Position numbers and translations under genes: made by a program
NCBI GenBank assembly: GCA_963748315.1
Contig: CAVVIK010000006.1
Span: forward strand, 1,116,001 to 1,180,000
Source of the DNA: DASPHG01 sp963748315
Lineage (GTDB): Bacteria > Actinomycetota > Thermoleophilia > Solirubrobacterales > Thermoleophilaceae
Reading direction: 5' to 3'
DNA length: 64,000 nucleotides
The notes under the pieces: generated by a model
What the model was told of the DNA's origin: nothing
Database searches by the model: none
The model's input: the letters and a program-made list of their open reading frames with translations, nothing else
In this document: piece after piece, positions 30,496 to 39,986 of the stretch
How positions within the stretch are numbered: the first letter of the stretch is position 1
Layout: each line of letters begins with the position of its first letter

Positions 30496-32063
30496 CTAGG
30501 GCTGGACCGGCAGCGGGCTCGACAGCGGCCGCGTCTCGCGTGGCTCGATCGGCTCCTCGAGCAGAAGGTCACCGCTCGTCTGGCGGATAAAGATCGGGTT
30601 GCCGACCGGCTTCTTGGCCTCCTCCTCTTCCTCCTCACCCTCTTCGCCGCCCTCATCTTCGCCCTCTTCACCCTCCTCGCCTTCCTGACCGGGGATGAAG
30701 CTCGTCAGGCTGCTTGGGAGCGTCGTGTCGCCGGACGCGATTATCAGGTTGCCGTTCAGGTCGTAGTTGACGGTGAAGAAGTCGCCGAGCCGCCGGTCGC
30801 CCGCCTCGAAGTCGGTCCGCGCGTTGCAGGTCGTGCCGTCGAGGCAGATCCTCCCTAGGTGCACGGGCCGGCCGGAGACGTTCTGCACCGTCCACTGGGG
30901 CGGCACCGATTTGACCGCGCCGTTCTTGCACTCGACCTTCCCGTACGCGTTGTGCGTGACCGCGGCGAAGATGTAGAACTCGTCCGGGTGTCCGGCGAGG
31001 TTCTGGTACCAGACGACGGCCACTCGCCCGTCATCGCCGGCGATGACCCACGGCCAGAGGGCATCGCCTTCGGGAATCGGGATGTTGATTCGCTGCTGGT
31101 TCGTTTCGCCCGTGGCGCGCTCGTAGTACGCGAAGGTCACCTCGCCATCCGGCTCGATGTCGTCCGCGCCCTCATAGCCGCCCGCGGCGGCCTGGTACAC
31201 GTTGCCCGTGTTGTCCGCGGCCACGACGCCGAAGAACTGCTCCGATTTGCCGAAGATGGTCCGCCCGCCCGCATCGCCCTCGGGGCCGAAGCGGTAGGTC
31301 TCCCAGGTCTGCGCGTCGTCCTCCGAGATCGCGAACTCGCCAAGGTCGACCGGGCCGATCAGCCCGTTGTCCGGGTTGAGCGGATCCGGGACGGACTTGC
31401 TCGTGACGGGCGGCTCGGGTAGTCGCTCCCACACGAGCATGTTCGGATCGGTCGTGCGCAGCATGGTCTTTGGGAGGTTCACGTAGAGGAAGACCTCGTT
31501 CGGCTCCAACGCGGTCAGCCATGGCCGGTCACCCGGTGCGGCTATCGGAGTCGCAACCGGCCAAGACTGACCGTCGTCCGTGCTCTTGTAGACGGCGTCG
31601 TTGGCCAGGTCGATCTCGACGTTGTAGAGGTTCCCGCCTGGTCCATCGCGTAGTCGGGGTCCGAGAAGCCGGTCGAGAGGAGGCTGTGCGGACCCTCGCC
31701 CGTACCGGCGAGCCCCGTGTACTGCCAGGTCTCCCCGCCGTCGGTCGAACGCCAGTTCAGGGTCTGGTTCGTGTAGCCCATGAGGAAGTCGCGCGTTCCC
31801 GGAAGTGCATCCGGGTTCTTGTAGATGTGCGTCGTGCCGGCGTGAGCCGAGACGTTGATCGAGCCGTCTTGTGCGACCACGCTGACGGGTTCGCCGCCCG
31901 CGCGGTTGCGATCGATGAAGACCGGCTCGCTGAAGGAGACGTCCGGGGCCTGCGCGCCGCACGACGGCGGCGGCTTGGGTTGGCCTCGGCCGAATGCGCC
32001 GGTCGGTCCGATGGCGACCGTCATGGCCAATGCGAACAGGACTGCAACCAGCTTCCCCTGCAT
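30496..32063 (-). CDS. Secreted BNR/sialidase-like beta-propeller protein, one frameshift
   Basis: About 520 residues when joined. The first frame gives a signal peptide (VAVLFALAMTVAIGPTGAFG) and propeller start through LLSTGFSDPDYAMDQAG; after about 31640 the match continues in another frame as NLYNVEIDLANDAVYKSTDD. Asp-box (BNR) motifs repeat: STDGGETWQY, STDDGQSWPV, SEDDAQTWET. The C terminus has a Glu/Gly-rich low-complexity tract (EEGEEGEDEGGEEGEEEEEE) before the last 45 residues. Such proteins are secreted glycan-binding or hydrolytic propellers; sialidase catalytic residues are not evident, so enzymatic activity is uncertain. Confidence 0.65.
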
Positions 32064-32111
32064 CTCACGCCCCCCGGCGTTGTCTACCCCTGCCGAGCCC
32101 GAATCGTACCG

Positions 32112-32570
32112 CTAGCGGCCGAAGGTGCGCAGCAGGCCGTCCGCGCGCGAGCGCACGTCCGCGAGCAGCTCCCGCACGTCCGCCAGTCCTTTGCGCAGCT
32201 CGGCGTCGCCGACCTCGACGGGCATCATCGAGTCCTGGAGCTCGGCGAGATCGCTGTCCGCCTGCCCGACCGCCTCCACCGCGTCGGCTACGAAGCCCTT
32301 CACCCCGGTTGACGGGACGCCCCGTGTCGCGGGCTCGAACGCCCGCGCGCGCAGACCGAACCGCTGCGCGAACCCGGAGTGCGTGCGCTGCGCGCGCCCG
32401 TAGGCCGTCTGCACGGGGCGGAAGAGCTGCTCCTCGAGCGTGTCGGCCGTGCGCTCGTCGAGCTGCTCGTACGCCTCGCCAAGGGCCGCAAGGGCGACGC
32501 CGAGCTCGTCGATCGCGTCGGCGATCGTGTCGAGCAGCTCCTGGCGCGCTTCGGCTGAGACGTAGGCCAC
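32112..32570 (-). CDS. Uncharacterised alpha-helical protein
   Basis: 152 residues from GTG 32570. No family recognised. The sequence is predicted almost entirely helical with heptad-like Leu/Ala spacing (LDTIADAIDELGVALAALGEAYEQLDERTADTL and a C-terminal LRKGLADVRELLADVRSRADGLL), suggesting a coiled-coil or helical bundle. No signal peptide or membrane segment. Divergent from nadC with 23 bases between starts, so regulation may be shared. Confidence 0.55.
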   Translation of the reverse strand: MAYVSAEARQELLDTIADAIDELGVALAALGEAYEQLDERTADTLEEQLFRPVQTAYGRAQRTHSGFAQRFGLRARAFEPATRGVPSTGVKGFVADAVEAVGQADSDLAELQDSMMPVEVGDAELRKGLADVRELLADVRSRADGLLRTFGR

Positions 32571-32593
32571 GACGCCGAGGCTACTCTGCGAGC

Positions 32594-33376
32594 GTGAACG
32601 ACCTGATCGACCGGGCGCTGGCGGAGGACGTCGGTGAGGGCGACCTGACCACCGGCATCCTCGTTCCGCCGGACACGCGCGCGAAGGCGCACATCGAGCA
32701 GCGCGAGCGGGGCGTGATCGCCGGCCTCGACGTTGCGGCGGCTGTCTTCGCGCGCTTCGACGTGCAGCTCGAACCCGCACGGAACGTGGTCGCGCGGGTC
32801 GAAGGTCCCGCGGCGGGCATCCTGACCGCCGAGCGGACTGCCCTCAACTTCCTCGGCCGGCTCTCCGGGATAGCGACTCTGACCGCGCGTTACGTGAAGG
32901 CGGTGGAGGGCACGGGCGTGCAGATCCTCGACACGCGCAAGACCACGCCGGGGCTGCGAGAGCTCGAGAAGGCCGCCGTCGCGGCGGGTGGGGGGACGAA
33001 CCACCGCATGGGCCTCTTCGACGCGGTGATGATCAAGGAGAACCACGCGGCGATCGCGGGCGGACTGGCCGCGGCCACGCGCAAGGCGGTCGCCGAGGCG
33101 CCCGAGGGCGTCGAGGTGTGCGTCGAGTGCGAGACGCCCGAGGACGTCGACATCGCGATCGACGCGGGCGCGCGCCGCCTGCTGCTCGACAACATGAGCC
33201 CGGCCGAGTTGATCGAGTGCGTTGCGCGTGCGGGCGGCCGCGCACGGCTCGAGGCGTCCGGCGGCGTCACGCTTGACAACGTGCAGGAGATCGCCGAGAC
33301 CGGGGTGGACTACATCTCGATCGGCGCGCTCACGCACTCCGCACCGGCTCTGGACCTGAGCCTGCTCTTCGACTGA
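32594..33376 (+). CDS. nadC: Nicotinate-nucleotide pyrophosphorylase (quinolinate phosphoribosyltransferase)
   Basis: 260 residues from GTG 32594. It makes nicotinate mononucleotide from quinolinate and PRPP in de novo NAD synthesis. Family blocks: ALAEDVGEGDLTTGILVP, ERTALNFLGRLSGIAT, ILDTRKTTPGLRELEK, GGGTNHRMGLFDAVMIKENH and GVDYISIGALTHSAPALDLS. Complete, slightly shorter than average. Its stop shares a base with the start of the secreted hydrolase gene downstream; the partner gene nadA lies 4.5 kb further on, after two secreted-enzyme genes. Confidence 0.93.
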   Translation: MNDLIDRALAEDVGEGDLTTGILVPPDTRAKAHIEQRERGVIAGLDVAAAVFARFDVQLEPARNVVARVEGPAAGILTAERTALNFLGRLSGIATLTARYVKAVEGTGVQILDTRKTTPGLRELEKAAVAAGGGTNHRMGLFDAVMIKENHAAIAGGLAAATRKAVAEAPEGVEVCVECETPEDVDIAIDAGARRLLLDNMSPAELIECVARAGGRARLEASGGVTLDNVQEIAETGVDYISIGALTHSAPALDLSLLFD

Positions 33377-35067
33377 TGCGCACGATCGCCGCGACATGTC
33401 TCGCATTCGTGCTGCTCGTCGCCCCGGCCCGGGCGGACTTCCGCGATTCCTGCGAGAGCGACGACCAGCGCACGATCTGCACGGGGATGGTCGAGAGCTT
33501 CGACGGCACGCCGCTCAGCACCACTTTGACCCTGCCGGCGAACGCGAAGGAGGGCGAGCGGCTGCCACTGATCGTCTTCCTGCACGGCTTCCTCAGCAAC
33601 AAGTCGGAGTACATGTCCGAGACCGAGGAGGACGCCGAGGACTACAAGACGGTCGAGTTCAACAACCTCTGGTACGCCGCGCGCGGCTACGCCGTCCTGA
33701 ACTACGACGCCCGCGGACACGGCGACTCCGGGGGCCAGATCGCGCTGGCGAGCAAGAAGGTCGAGATCCGCGACACGCAGCACTTGACCGGCCTGCTGGT
33801 GGACGACGGCACCGCCAAGCGCAGGAAGGTTGCGGCGGTCGGCGGCTCGTACGGCGGCGGGCAGACGTGGCTGCTCGCGACCGTGCGCGGGAAGGGTGCG
33901 CCGCAGTACGGCACCTGGCTCTCGCCGGAGGGGAAGGTCGTGCGGCTCGCGGCGGCCGTGCCGCAGTTCACCTGGACCGATTTGCTCTTCTCGCTCGTGC
34001 CGAACGGGCTGAGCGCGAAGACGACTCCGCTCGGGGTCGCGAAGATCACGCTGCTGAACGGCTTCATCGCAGCGATCGGCTCGAAGATGACCGACGAGCT
34101 GGCGGGCTGGCTCGCACGGGTCAATCAGGGCGAGCCCTACGACGGGGATCCGCTGGTGGAGGAGGCGAAGGTGGCACTCACCAAGGACCGCTCCGCGTAC
34201 TACCAGGACGGCTTCTTCAAGGCGCTCGGTCGGAGCGAGAAACGCCAGCGCTCGATCCCGATCCTCTCCGCGGAGGGCTGGACCGACCCGATCTTCCCGG
34301 CTGTCGAGACCGTTCGCATGTACAAGCGGCTGCGCTCGATCCGGCGCGACTACCCGATCCAGCTCTACTTCGGCGACTTCGAGCACCTGACCGCGCAGAT
34401 CAAGATCCCGGACATGCGCTACTACCACCGCCTCGCGACCCGGCTGCTCGATCACTACATGCTGGGCAAGAAGCGCAGGCCGCGGTTCGACGTGCGCAGC
34501 GCGCCGACGCTCTGCGACCCCGATGCGTTCGGACCGGTCGTCCGCGTGCGCAAGTGGGGCGCGCTTCACCCGGACAAGGTGGCGTTCGAACTGCCCGGTC
34601 CGAAGATGACCGGGTCGCCCGTCGTCGATCCGCGCGGTAGTGCGATCGACCATGTGGTGATCGGCCTCCAGCGCCGCGGCTGCGTCACCACCGACCAGCC
34701 CGAGACCCCGGGCGTCGCGAGCTGGCGCGTGCCGGTCGAGCGCGACTTTACGCTGCTCGGCATGCCGAGACTGAAGCTCGCATACGAGGCGACGGGCCCG
34801 GACATCCAGCTCAACTCGCGGCTGTGGGACGTGGCGCCCGATGGGGTGCAGACGCTCATCACCCGCGCCGCCTACCGCGTGGTGGACCCCGGATCGGGCG
34901 AGCAGAAAGCCACCTACGACCTCTACGGAAACCACTGGCAACTCGAGAAGGGCCACGAGCTGCTGCTCGAGGTCACGGGCGACGACTCGACCTTCTTCAG
35001 GCGCGACAACTTCCCCTCGGTCATCACGGTCAACAGCGCAAAGCTGACGCTCCCCGGCATGCGATGA
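33376..35067 (+). CDS. Secreted alpha/beta hydrolase, X-Pro dipeptidyl-peptidase (S15/CocE)-like
   Basis: 563 residues. Signal peptide TIAATCLAFVLLVAPARA. Alpha/beta hydrolase core: oxyanion block FLHGFLSNKSEY, NYDARGHGDSGG, nucleophile elbow GGSYGGGQTW, acid region GWTDPIFP and a late His block (DFEHLTAQ). The last ~170 residues form a jelly-roll-like beta domain typical of S15/CocE peptidase-esterases (LGMPRLKLAYEATG, ITVNSAKLTL). Likely an extracellular peptidase or esterase. Coupled upstream to nadC (shared base) and downstream to the subtilase (ATGA overlap). Confidence 0.8.
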   Translation: MRTIAATCLAFVLLVAPARADFRDSCESDDQRTICTGMVESFDGTPLSTTLTLPANAKEGERLPLIVFLHGFLSNKSEYMSETEEDAEDYKTVEFNNLWYAARGYAVLNYDARGHGDSGGQIALASKKVEIRDTQHLTGLLVDDGTAKRRKVAAVGGSYGGGQTWLLATVRGKGAPQYGTWLSPEGKVVRLAAAVPQFTWTDLLFSLVPNGLSAKTTPLGVAKITLLNGFIAAIGSKMTDELAGWLARVNQGEPYDGDPLVEEAKVALTKDRSAYYQDGFFKALGRSEKRQRSIPILSAEGWTDPIFPAVETVRMYKRLRSIRRDYPIQLYFGDFEHLTAQIKIPDMRYYHRLATRLLDHYMLGKKRRPRFDVRSAPTLCDPDAFGPVVRVRKWGALHPDKVAFELPGPKMTGSPVVDPRGSAIDHVVIGLQRRGCVTTDQPETPGVASWRVPVERDFTLLGMPRLKLAYEATGPDIQLNSRLWDVAPDGVQTLITRAAYRVVDPGSGEQKATYDLYGNHWQLEKGHELLLEVTGDDSTFFRRDNFPSVITVNSAKLTLPGMR

Positions 35068-37844
35068 GACGGGCGGCGACCGCCCTCGCGCTCGCGGTGC
35101 TCGTCCCGGCCACCGCGCTCGCCGCATTCCCCGAAGACCCGCCGAACGACCCGCTCTACGACGCCAGCCCGCTTCCGAACTCGCGCCAGGAGCAGTGGGA
35201 CCTGACGACGGACCGCGGCATCTCCGTGGACAGGGCGTGGGCTCTGTCGACCGGCCAGGGGGTGGTGATCGCGGACATCGACGTCGGCGTGGACACGGAG
35301 AACGCGGAGTTGAAGGGCCGTCTCACGAAGGGCTTCGACTTCTTCATGAACGACCGCTCGGTCACGTCGGAGACGGAGAACAACCACGGCACCAACGTGG
35401 CCGGCGTGCTCGGGGCGGCCACCGACAACGGCGAGGGCATCGCGGGGATCGCCCCGGACGCCCGGATCATGCCCGTCCGCACCGCGGACAACATCCTCCA
35501 CCAGGGCTCGCGACTCGCCGCCGGGATCGTGTGGGCGGTCGACCACGGCGCGGACGTGATCAGCATGAGCCTGGGCGCGGAGTCGCGCTCGCGCGCGCTC
35601 GACCGCGCGGTCGCCTACGCGCACCGCAAGGGCGTCGTGATCGTCGCCGCGATCGGGAACGAGTCCGCGAACCACCACAACTACCCGGCCACCTACGACC
35701 CGGTGATCGCCGTGGGCGGCATCAATCCCGACACGGCCGACGCCGCGGCGCAGGGCGCGCTCGAGCCGCAGACCCCCATCGCCACCGACTTCACCGTCCG
35801 CGCCGCCTACTCCGACTACGGGCCGCACATCGATCTCGCCGCGCCGACACAGGTGCCGACCACGGACTACGGCGGTGGTTATCCGCGCAACTGGAGCGGA
35901 ACGTCCGCCGCGACCCCGCACGTCGCCGGCGTTGCGGCGCTCGTAAAGGCGGCGCGGCCGAGTCTGACGCCGGTCGAGATCCGCCAGCTCCTGATCGGCA
36001 CGGCGGACGACCTGAGCGGCGAGCAGAACGGCGGCAAGGCCGGGTGGGATCAATACACGGGCTACGGCCGCGTGAACGCGTTCGAGGCGGTGAAGGCGGC
36101 GGAGGAGGGCCGAATCCCGCCGGCCGCCGACATCACCGCGCCGGACCTCTTCTCGACCCATCGCAAGCGCGTCCGCGTACGCGTGATCGCGGGCGCACGC
36201 TGGCGGCTCGAGGAGGGCCGCGGCGAGGAGCCCGGCGATTGGAGCGTCCTCGAGACAGGCCGGGCCGGGAAGCACTCGGTCTCGGCGCCGTTGCGCGGCC
36301 TCGCGGACGGCGGTTGGACGCTGCGGCTGCGCGTCGAGCAGGACGACCTTGTCGGCGAGGACCGAGCGTTCTTCTTCAAGAATTCGGATTCGGCGCTGAA
36401 GCGCGGATACCCGCGCCGGCTGCGCAGCTCCGGGGAGAGCTCGCCGGTGCTGGCCGACCTGACCGGCGACGGCGTCGACGAGATCGTGCTCGCCACCACC
36501 GACGGGCGCGTGCGCGCTTGGCGGGGAAGGAGCGGGAGGCTCGTCCGCGGTTGGCCGCGACGCAGCCGTACGGCCTTCGCCACCCGCAGCGCCGCGCGCC
36601 GGATAGGCCGCGTCCGTGCCGGCTTCCTGGGCACGCCCGCGGCCGGCGACATAGCGGGGCGGCGGCGACCGGAGGTCGTCGCGGCGGGGCTCGACGGCCG
36701 CGTGTACGCATGGCACCACGACGGCCGGCGCGTGCGCGGGTTCCCGGTCCGCATCGACGCTCACCGCCCGCCGAGCCCCGAGCGCGACGCCGCGATCTAT
36801 GCGAGCCCGGCGCTCGCGCAGCTAGACGGGCGCGGCAAGCTCGACATCGTCGTCGGGGCGGGCGACGGGAAGGTCTATGCCTGGAACGGCCGCGGGCGGC
36901 GGTTGACCGGCTGGCCCGTGGAGGCGCGCGACGGCGAGGACCGCGAGCGGATCGTCTCGTCGCCCGCGGTCGGCGACATCGACGGCGACGACGAGCTCGA
37001 CGTGGTCGAGGCGACGGCCGAGGTCTACGGGTCGACGCCGCAGACGACCGGGCGGGTCTACGCCTGGAACGCGCGCGGGGAGCTGAAGCCGGGCTGGCCG
37101 ATCGAGCCACCTGCCCTTGCCGCGGACGCGATCCCGATCGCGGGGGAGGGCACTCCGGCCTCACCGTCGCTCGCCGACGTGGACGATGACGGCGCCGACG
37201 AGGTGGCGATCGCGGCGTTCACGGGACAGCCGGACCTGTATCGCGGCGACGGCTCTCAGTTCTCGGGCGACCAGCACTTCACGACGACGGGCAAGGGCTC
37301 CGACTCGCGCACGACCGCGGCGTCCGCGCTGGCGCTGGGCTCGAACGGAGCGTTCGGGCGGCTGTCGGAGGGCGGGCCGCTCGGCTTCTTCTCGGGGCTG
37401 GTCGACACGCGCTTCGCGCTCGCGTCACAGGCGCCGGCGCAGCGGATTCCCTACGAGCACGTCGTCGGCGGCTGGGACGCGGAGTCGGGCGCGTACCTGT
37501 CCGGATTCCCCGCGCCCGTCGAGCAGTTCCAGATCATCACGGGGCCGGCGGTCGCGGACGTCGACGGGGACGGCGCCGCCGAGGTCATCGCCGGCACGAG
37601 CGGCCTGCTCCTGCACGCGTTCCGCGAGGACGGTTCCGAGCCCGACGGGTGGCCCAAGCAGACGGGCGGTTGGCTGTTTGCCGGCCCCGCCGTCGGCGAT
37701 GTCGACGGCGACGACAAGCTCGAGGTCGTGGCCGTCACGCGCGAGGGCTACCTCTGGGTCTGGGATACGCCCACGCCGGCGGACGGGCTGGTCGAATGGG
37801 GGAGCTTCCGCCATGACGCGAGGAACTCAGGGCGCTACCCTTGA
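35064..37844 (+). CDS. Secreted subtilisin-like S8 protease with FG-GAP/VCBS beta-propeller
   Basis: 926 residues; ATG 35064 overlaps the upstream stop. Signal peptide (ALALAVLVPATALAAF). Subtilase domain about residues 50-350 with the triad Asp in VVIADIDVGVD, His in NNHGTNVAGVLGA and Ser in GTSAATPHVAGVAAL; MSLGA and AIGNESAN mark the oxyanion region. From about residue 450 a propeller of FG-GAP-like repeats follows: LADLTGDGVDEIVLATTDG, VGDIDGDDELDVVEA, LADVDDDGADEVAIAAF, VADVDGDGAAEVIAGT and VGDVDGDDKLEVVAVT, each with a calcium-binding-type Asp run. An extracellular protease with a carrier or binding propeller; target unknown. Confidence 0.88.
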   Translation: MRRAATALALAVLVPATALAAFPEDPPNDPLYDASPLPNSRQEQWDLTTDRGISVDRAWALSTGQGVVIADIDVGVDTENAELKGRLTKGFDFFMNDRSVTSETENNHGTNVAGVLGAATDNGEGIAGIAPDARIMPVRTADNILHQGSRLAAGIVWAVDHGADVISMSLGAESRSRALDRAVAYAHRKGVVIVAAIGNESANHHNYPATYDPVIAVGGINPDTADAAAQGALEPQTPIATDFTVRAAYSDYGPHIDLAAPTQVPTTDYGGGYPRNWSGTSAATPHVAGVAALVKAARPSLTPVEIRQLLIGTADDLSGEQNGGKAGWDQYTGYGRVNAFEAVKAAEEGRIPPAADITAPDLFSTHRKRVRVRVIAGARWRLEEGRGEEPGDWSVLETGRAGKHSVSAPLRGLADGGWTLRLRVEQDDLVGEDRAFFFKNSDSALKRGYPRRLRSSGESSPVLADLTGDGVDEIVLATTDGRVRAWRGRSGRLVRGWPRRSRTAFATRSAARRIGRVRAGFLGTPAAGDIAGRRRPEVVAAGLDGRVYAWHHDGRRVRGFPVRIDAHRPPSPERDAAIYASPALAQLDGRGKLDIVVGAGDGKVYAWNGRGRRLTGWPVEARDGEDRERIVSSPAVGDIDGDDELDVVEATAEVYGSTPQTTGRVYAWNARGELKPGWPIEPPALAADAIPIAGEGTPASPSLADVDDDGADEVAIAAFTGQPDLYRGDGSQFSGDQHFTTTGKGSDSRTTAASALALGSNGAFGRLSEGGPLGFFSGLVDTRFALASQAPAQRIPYEHVVGGWDAESGAYLSGFPAPVEQFQIITGPAVADVDGDGAAEVIAGTSGLLLHAFREDGSEPDGWPKQTGGWLFAGPAVGDVDGDDKLEVVAVTREGYLWVWDTPTPADGLVEWGSFRHDARNSGRYP

Positions 37845-37911
37845 GAGGACATTTCGGCCAACCGTGAGCGCGGTCGAAACAGATTTTTCGCACCCGGCTC
37901 GGGAGAGCTTC

Positions 37912-38898
37912 GTGAACCAACCGTTGGTACTCGAGAACATCCCCGCCCTCAAGGCGGAAGTACGCGACCTTGCGCGCAAGCGCAACGCCGTGATCCTGGC
38001 GCACAACTACCAGGTGCCGGAGGTCCAGGACGTCGCCGACTACGTCGGCGATTCGCTCGGCCTGTCGCGCAAGGCCGCGGCCGCCGGGGCCGACACGATC
38101 GTCTTCTGCGGCGTCCACTTCATGGCGGAGACGGCATCGGTGCTCTCCCCTGACAAGACCGTGCTCCTGCCTGACGCCGACGCCGGCTGCTCGCTGGCGG
38201 ACACGATCACCGCTGACGCCCTGCGCGCGTGGAAGGCGGAGCACCCGGGCGCTGTGGTCGTGATGTACGTGAACACGACGGCCGAGGTGAAGGCCGAGAC
38301 CGACTACTGCGTCACGTCGTCGAACGCGGTGAAGGTGGTCGAGCACATCTACCGCGAGCACGGCCCGGACACGGAGATCCTCTTCGGCCCGGACATGTGG
38401 CTCGGCGCCTTCGTCGAGGAGCAGACGGGCAAGAAGATGCGCGTCTGGACGGGAGAGTGCCATGTGCATGCGGCCCTGCGGCCCGACGACGTGCAGCGGA
38501 TGCGCGACGAGCACCCGGACGCCGACATGCTGATCCACCCCGAGTGCGGCTGCACCACGGCGGTGATGGAGTACCTGTCGCACGGCGACATCGATCCGGC
38601 GAACACGCACATGCTGTCGACGGGCGGGATGCTCACGCACGCGGCGAGCTCGGACGCGAAGGAGTTCATCGTCGCGACCGAGACAGGGATGCTGCACCCG
38701 CTCGAGGAGGCGAACCCCGAGAAGGAGTTCATCCCGCTCGACCGCAAGGCCGTCTGCCAGTACATGAAGATGATCACGCTCCCGAAGGTGCGCGACGCCC
38801 TGCTGGACGAGACCGGCGCCTACGAGGTGAAGGTGCCCGAGGACATCGCCGCGAAGGCGCGCATCCCGATCGAGCGGATGATCTCGATCACCCCTTAG
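37912..38898 (+). CDS. nadA: Quinolinate synthase A
   Basis: 328 residues from GTG 37912, chosen because GGGAGAG lies just upstream; GTG 37864 would add 16 poorly conserved residues. It condenses iminoaspartate and dihydroxyacetone phosphate to quinolinate using a 4Fe-4S cluster. Seen: AVILAHNYQVPEVQDVADYVGDS, cluster cysteine blocks VFCGVHFMAE, HPECGCTTAV and AVCQYMKMI, plus GECHVHAAL and STGGMLTHA. With nadC this covers the last two de novo steps; no nadB for the first step is in the window. Its end overlaps the convergent hydrolase by 11 bases. Confidence 0.93.
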   Translation: MNQPLVLENIPALKAEVRDLARKRNAVILAHNYQVPEVQDVADYVGDSLGLSRKAAAAGADTIVFCGVHFMAETASVLSPDKTVLLPDADAGCSLADTITADALRAWKAEHPGAVVVMYVNTTAEVKAETDYCVTSSNAVKVVEHIYREHGPDTEILFGPDMWLGAFVEEQTGKKMRVWTGECHVHAALRPDDVQRMRDEHPDADMLIHPECGCTTAVMEYLSHGDIDPANTHMLSTGGMLTHAASSDAKEFIVATETGMLHPLEEANPEKEFIPLDRKAVCQYMKMITLPKVRDALLDETGAYEVKVPEDIAAKARIPIERMISITP

Positions 38899-39667
38899 CC
38901 GGCTCGCTCACGCGCAGCAGCACCTCGGCGGCGAGGTCGGGACGCGTCATCGGCCCGTCCTCGACGAGCTCGAAGCACGCCGCCGTCAGCGCGTCGCGCA
39001 GCGATTCGTACATCTCGAGCGGGAACCACGCGTTGCCCGGGTAGGCGAGCACCGTGAGCCGGTCGCCCAGGCGCCGCGCGACATCGAGCGACCCGGCCGA
39101 GATCCACGCCTCGAGGTATCCGATAGCCGCGTCCTGGGGCACGATCGCGGCGAGCTCTTCGACCCGCTCGCGTTCGAAGTCCTCGTCGTGCGCAGACCCG
39201 GCCATCATCTGCCGCAGCCCGCTGCGGTAGTCCCGCCGCATCAGGCTCATCAGCGCATAGAGGACCTCGGTCGAGCCCGAGAACCCGGCGGCGCGCTCTC
39301 GTCGCCCGGCATGCCTAGCGCGGTGCTCGTGAAGACGACCCGGTCCACGAGGTCAGGTCGCGCGTCCGCTATCCGCAGCGCGCGGTGGGCGCCGTCGCCG
39401 ATCCCGAGCGCGACCTCTACCGGGCCCGTCTCCTCGAGCAGGGCCTCGACATCCTCGACGCCGGTGCCGAGGTCGTAGGGGCCTCGCGTGGGTCGAGCGT
39501 CCGATGCCGCGCGGCTCGAAGACACGACCCTGCGCGACTCCGCGAGCCTGGCGACCAGCGGGTCAAGCGGGGCGAGGTTGAACGTGTTGCAGATCAGCAC
39601 CCCGGGACCGTCGCCGGCCTGCTTCCCAGTAGATCTCTACCCCGTCGGGGCGGGAGAGGAGAGGCAT
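38888..39667 (-). pseudogene. Alpha/beta fold hydrolase, broken by about three frameshifts
   Basis: Reads in pieces: MPLLSRPDGVEIYWEAG from ATG 39667, VLICNTFNLAPLDPLVARL after about 39618, TRGPYDLGTGVEDVEALL after about 39510, VDRVVFTSTALGMPG to about 39290, then SLMRRDYRSGLRQMMAG and WFPLEMYESL to the stop. Each piece fits an alpha/beta hydrolase without an acyltransferase-like lid and in the right order. The nucleophile region reads ALGIGDGAHRAL, with Asp at the expected serine position, so even the intact product may be inactive. Either a decayed gene or one hit by several assembly indels, as the spacing of the breaks suggests. Confidence 0.5.
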
Positions 39668-39674
39668 GCCATAA

Positions 39675-39986
39675 CTAGAGCAGGTCGGGCAGCCGGGCTA
39701 TGCGCAGATCGACACGCTTGCCGCGGAAGGGCACGCCCTCGGCCTCCAGCAGCCGGCGCTGGCGCTCGCCCTTGGCGAGCGACCCGTCGGCGCGGACGAT
39801 GCGCTGCCACGGCACGCTGGGGTCGTCGCAGCCGTGAAGGACGGTGCCGGCGAAGCGCGGCGCGCCCGGCGAGACGTCTCCGTAGGTGCGCACGAAGCCG
39901 GGCGGCGTCGCGCGCACGCGCTCGAGGACCCGCTCAGCCCGATCCGGAGTCGCTGCCGCTCGAGCCGCTGCCCGACGAGTCGTCAT
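39675..39986 (-). CDS. Alkyltransferase-like (ATL) DNA-binding protein
   Basis: 103 residues from ATG 39986 (GTG 39917 possible). Matches the DNA-binding half of O6-alkylguanine methyltransferase: ERVLERVRATPPGFVRTYGDVSPG, then PWQRIVRADGSLAKG, where the active-site cysteine of PCHR is replaced by tryptophan. ATL proteins bind O6-alkylguanine without removing it and recruit nucleotide-excision repair. Its N terminus overlaps the sigma-factor gene tail by 53 bases. The two can be read as one open frame only if the sigma tail is read out of its repeat frame. Confidence 0.75.
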   Translation of the reverse strand: MTTRRAAARAAATPDRAERVLERVRATPPGFVRTYGDVSPGAPRFAGTVLHGCDDPSVPWQRIVRADGSLAKGERQRRLLEAEGVPFRGKRVDLRIARLPDLL

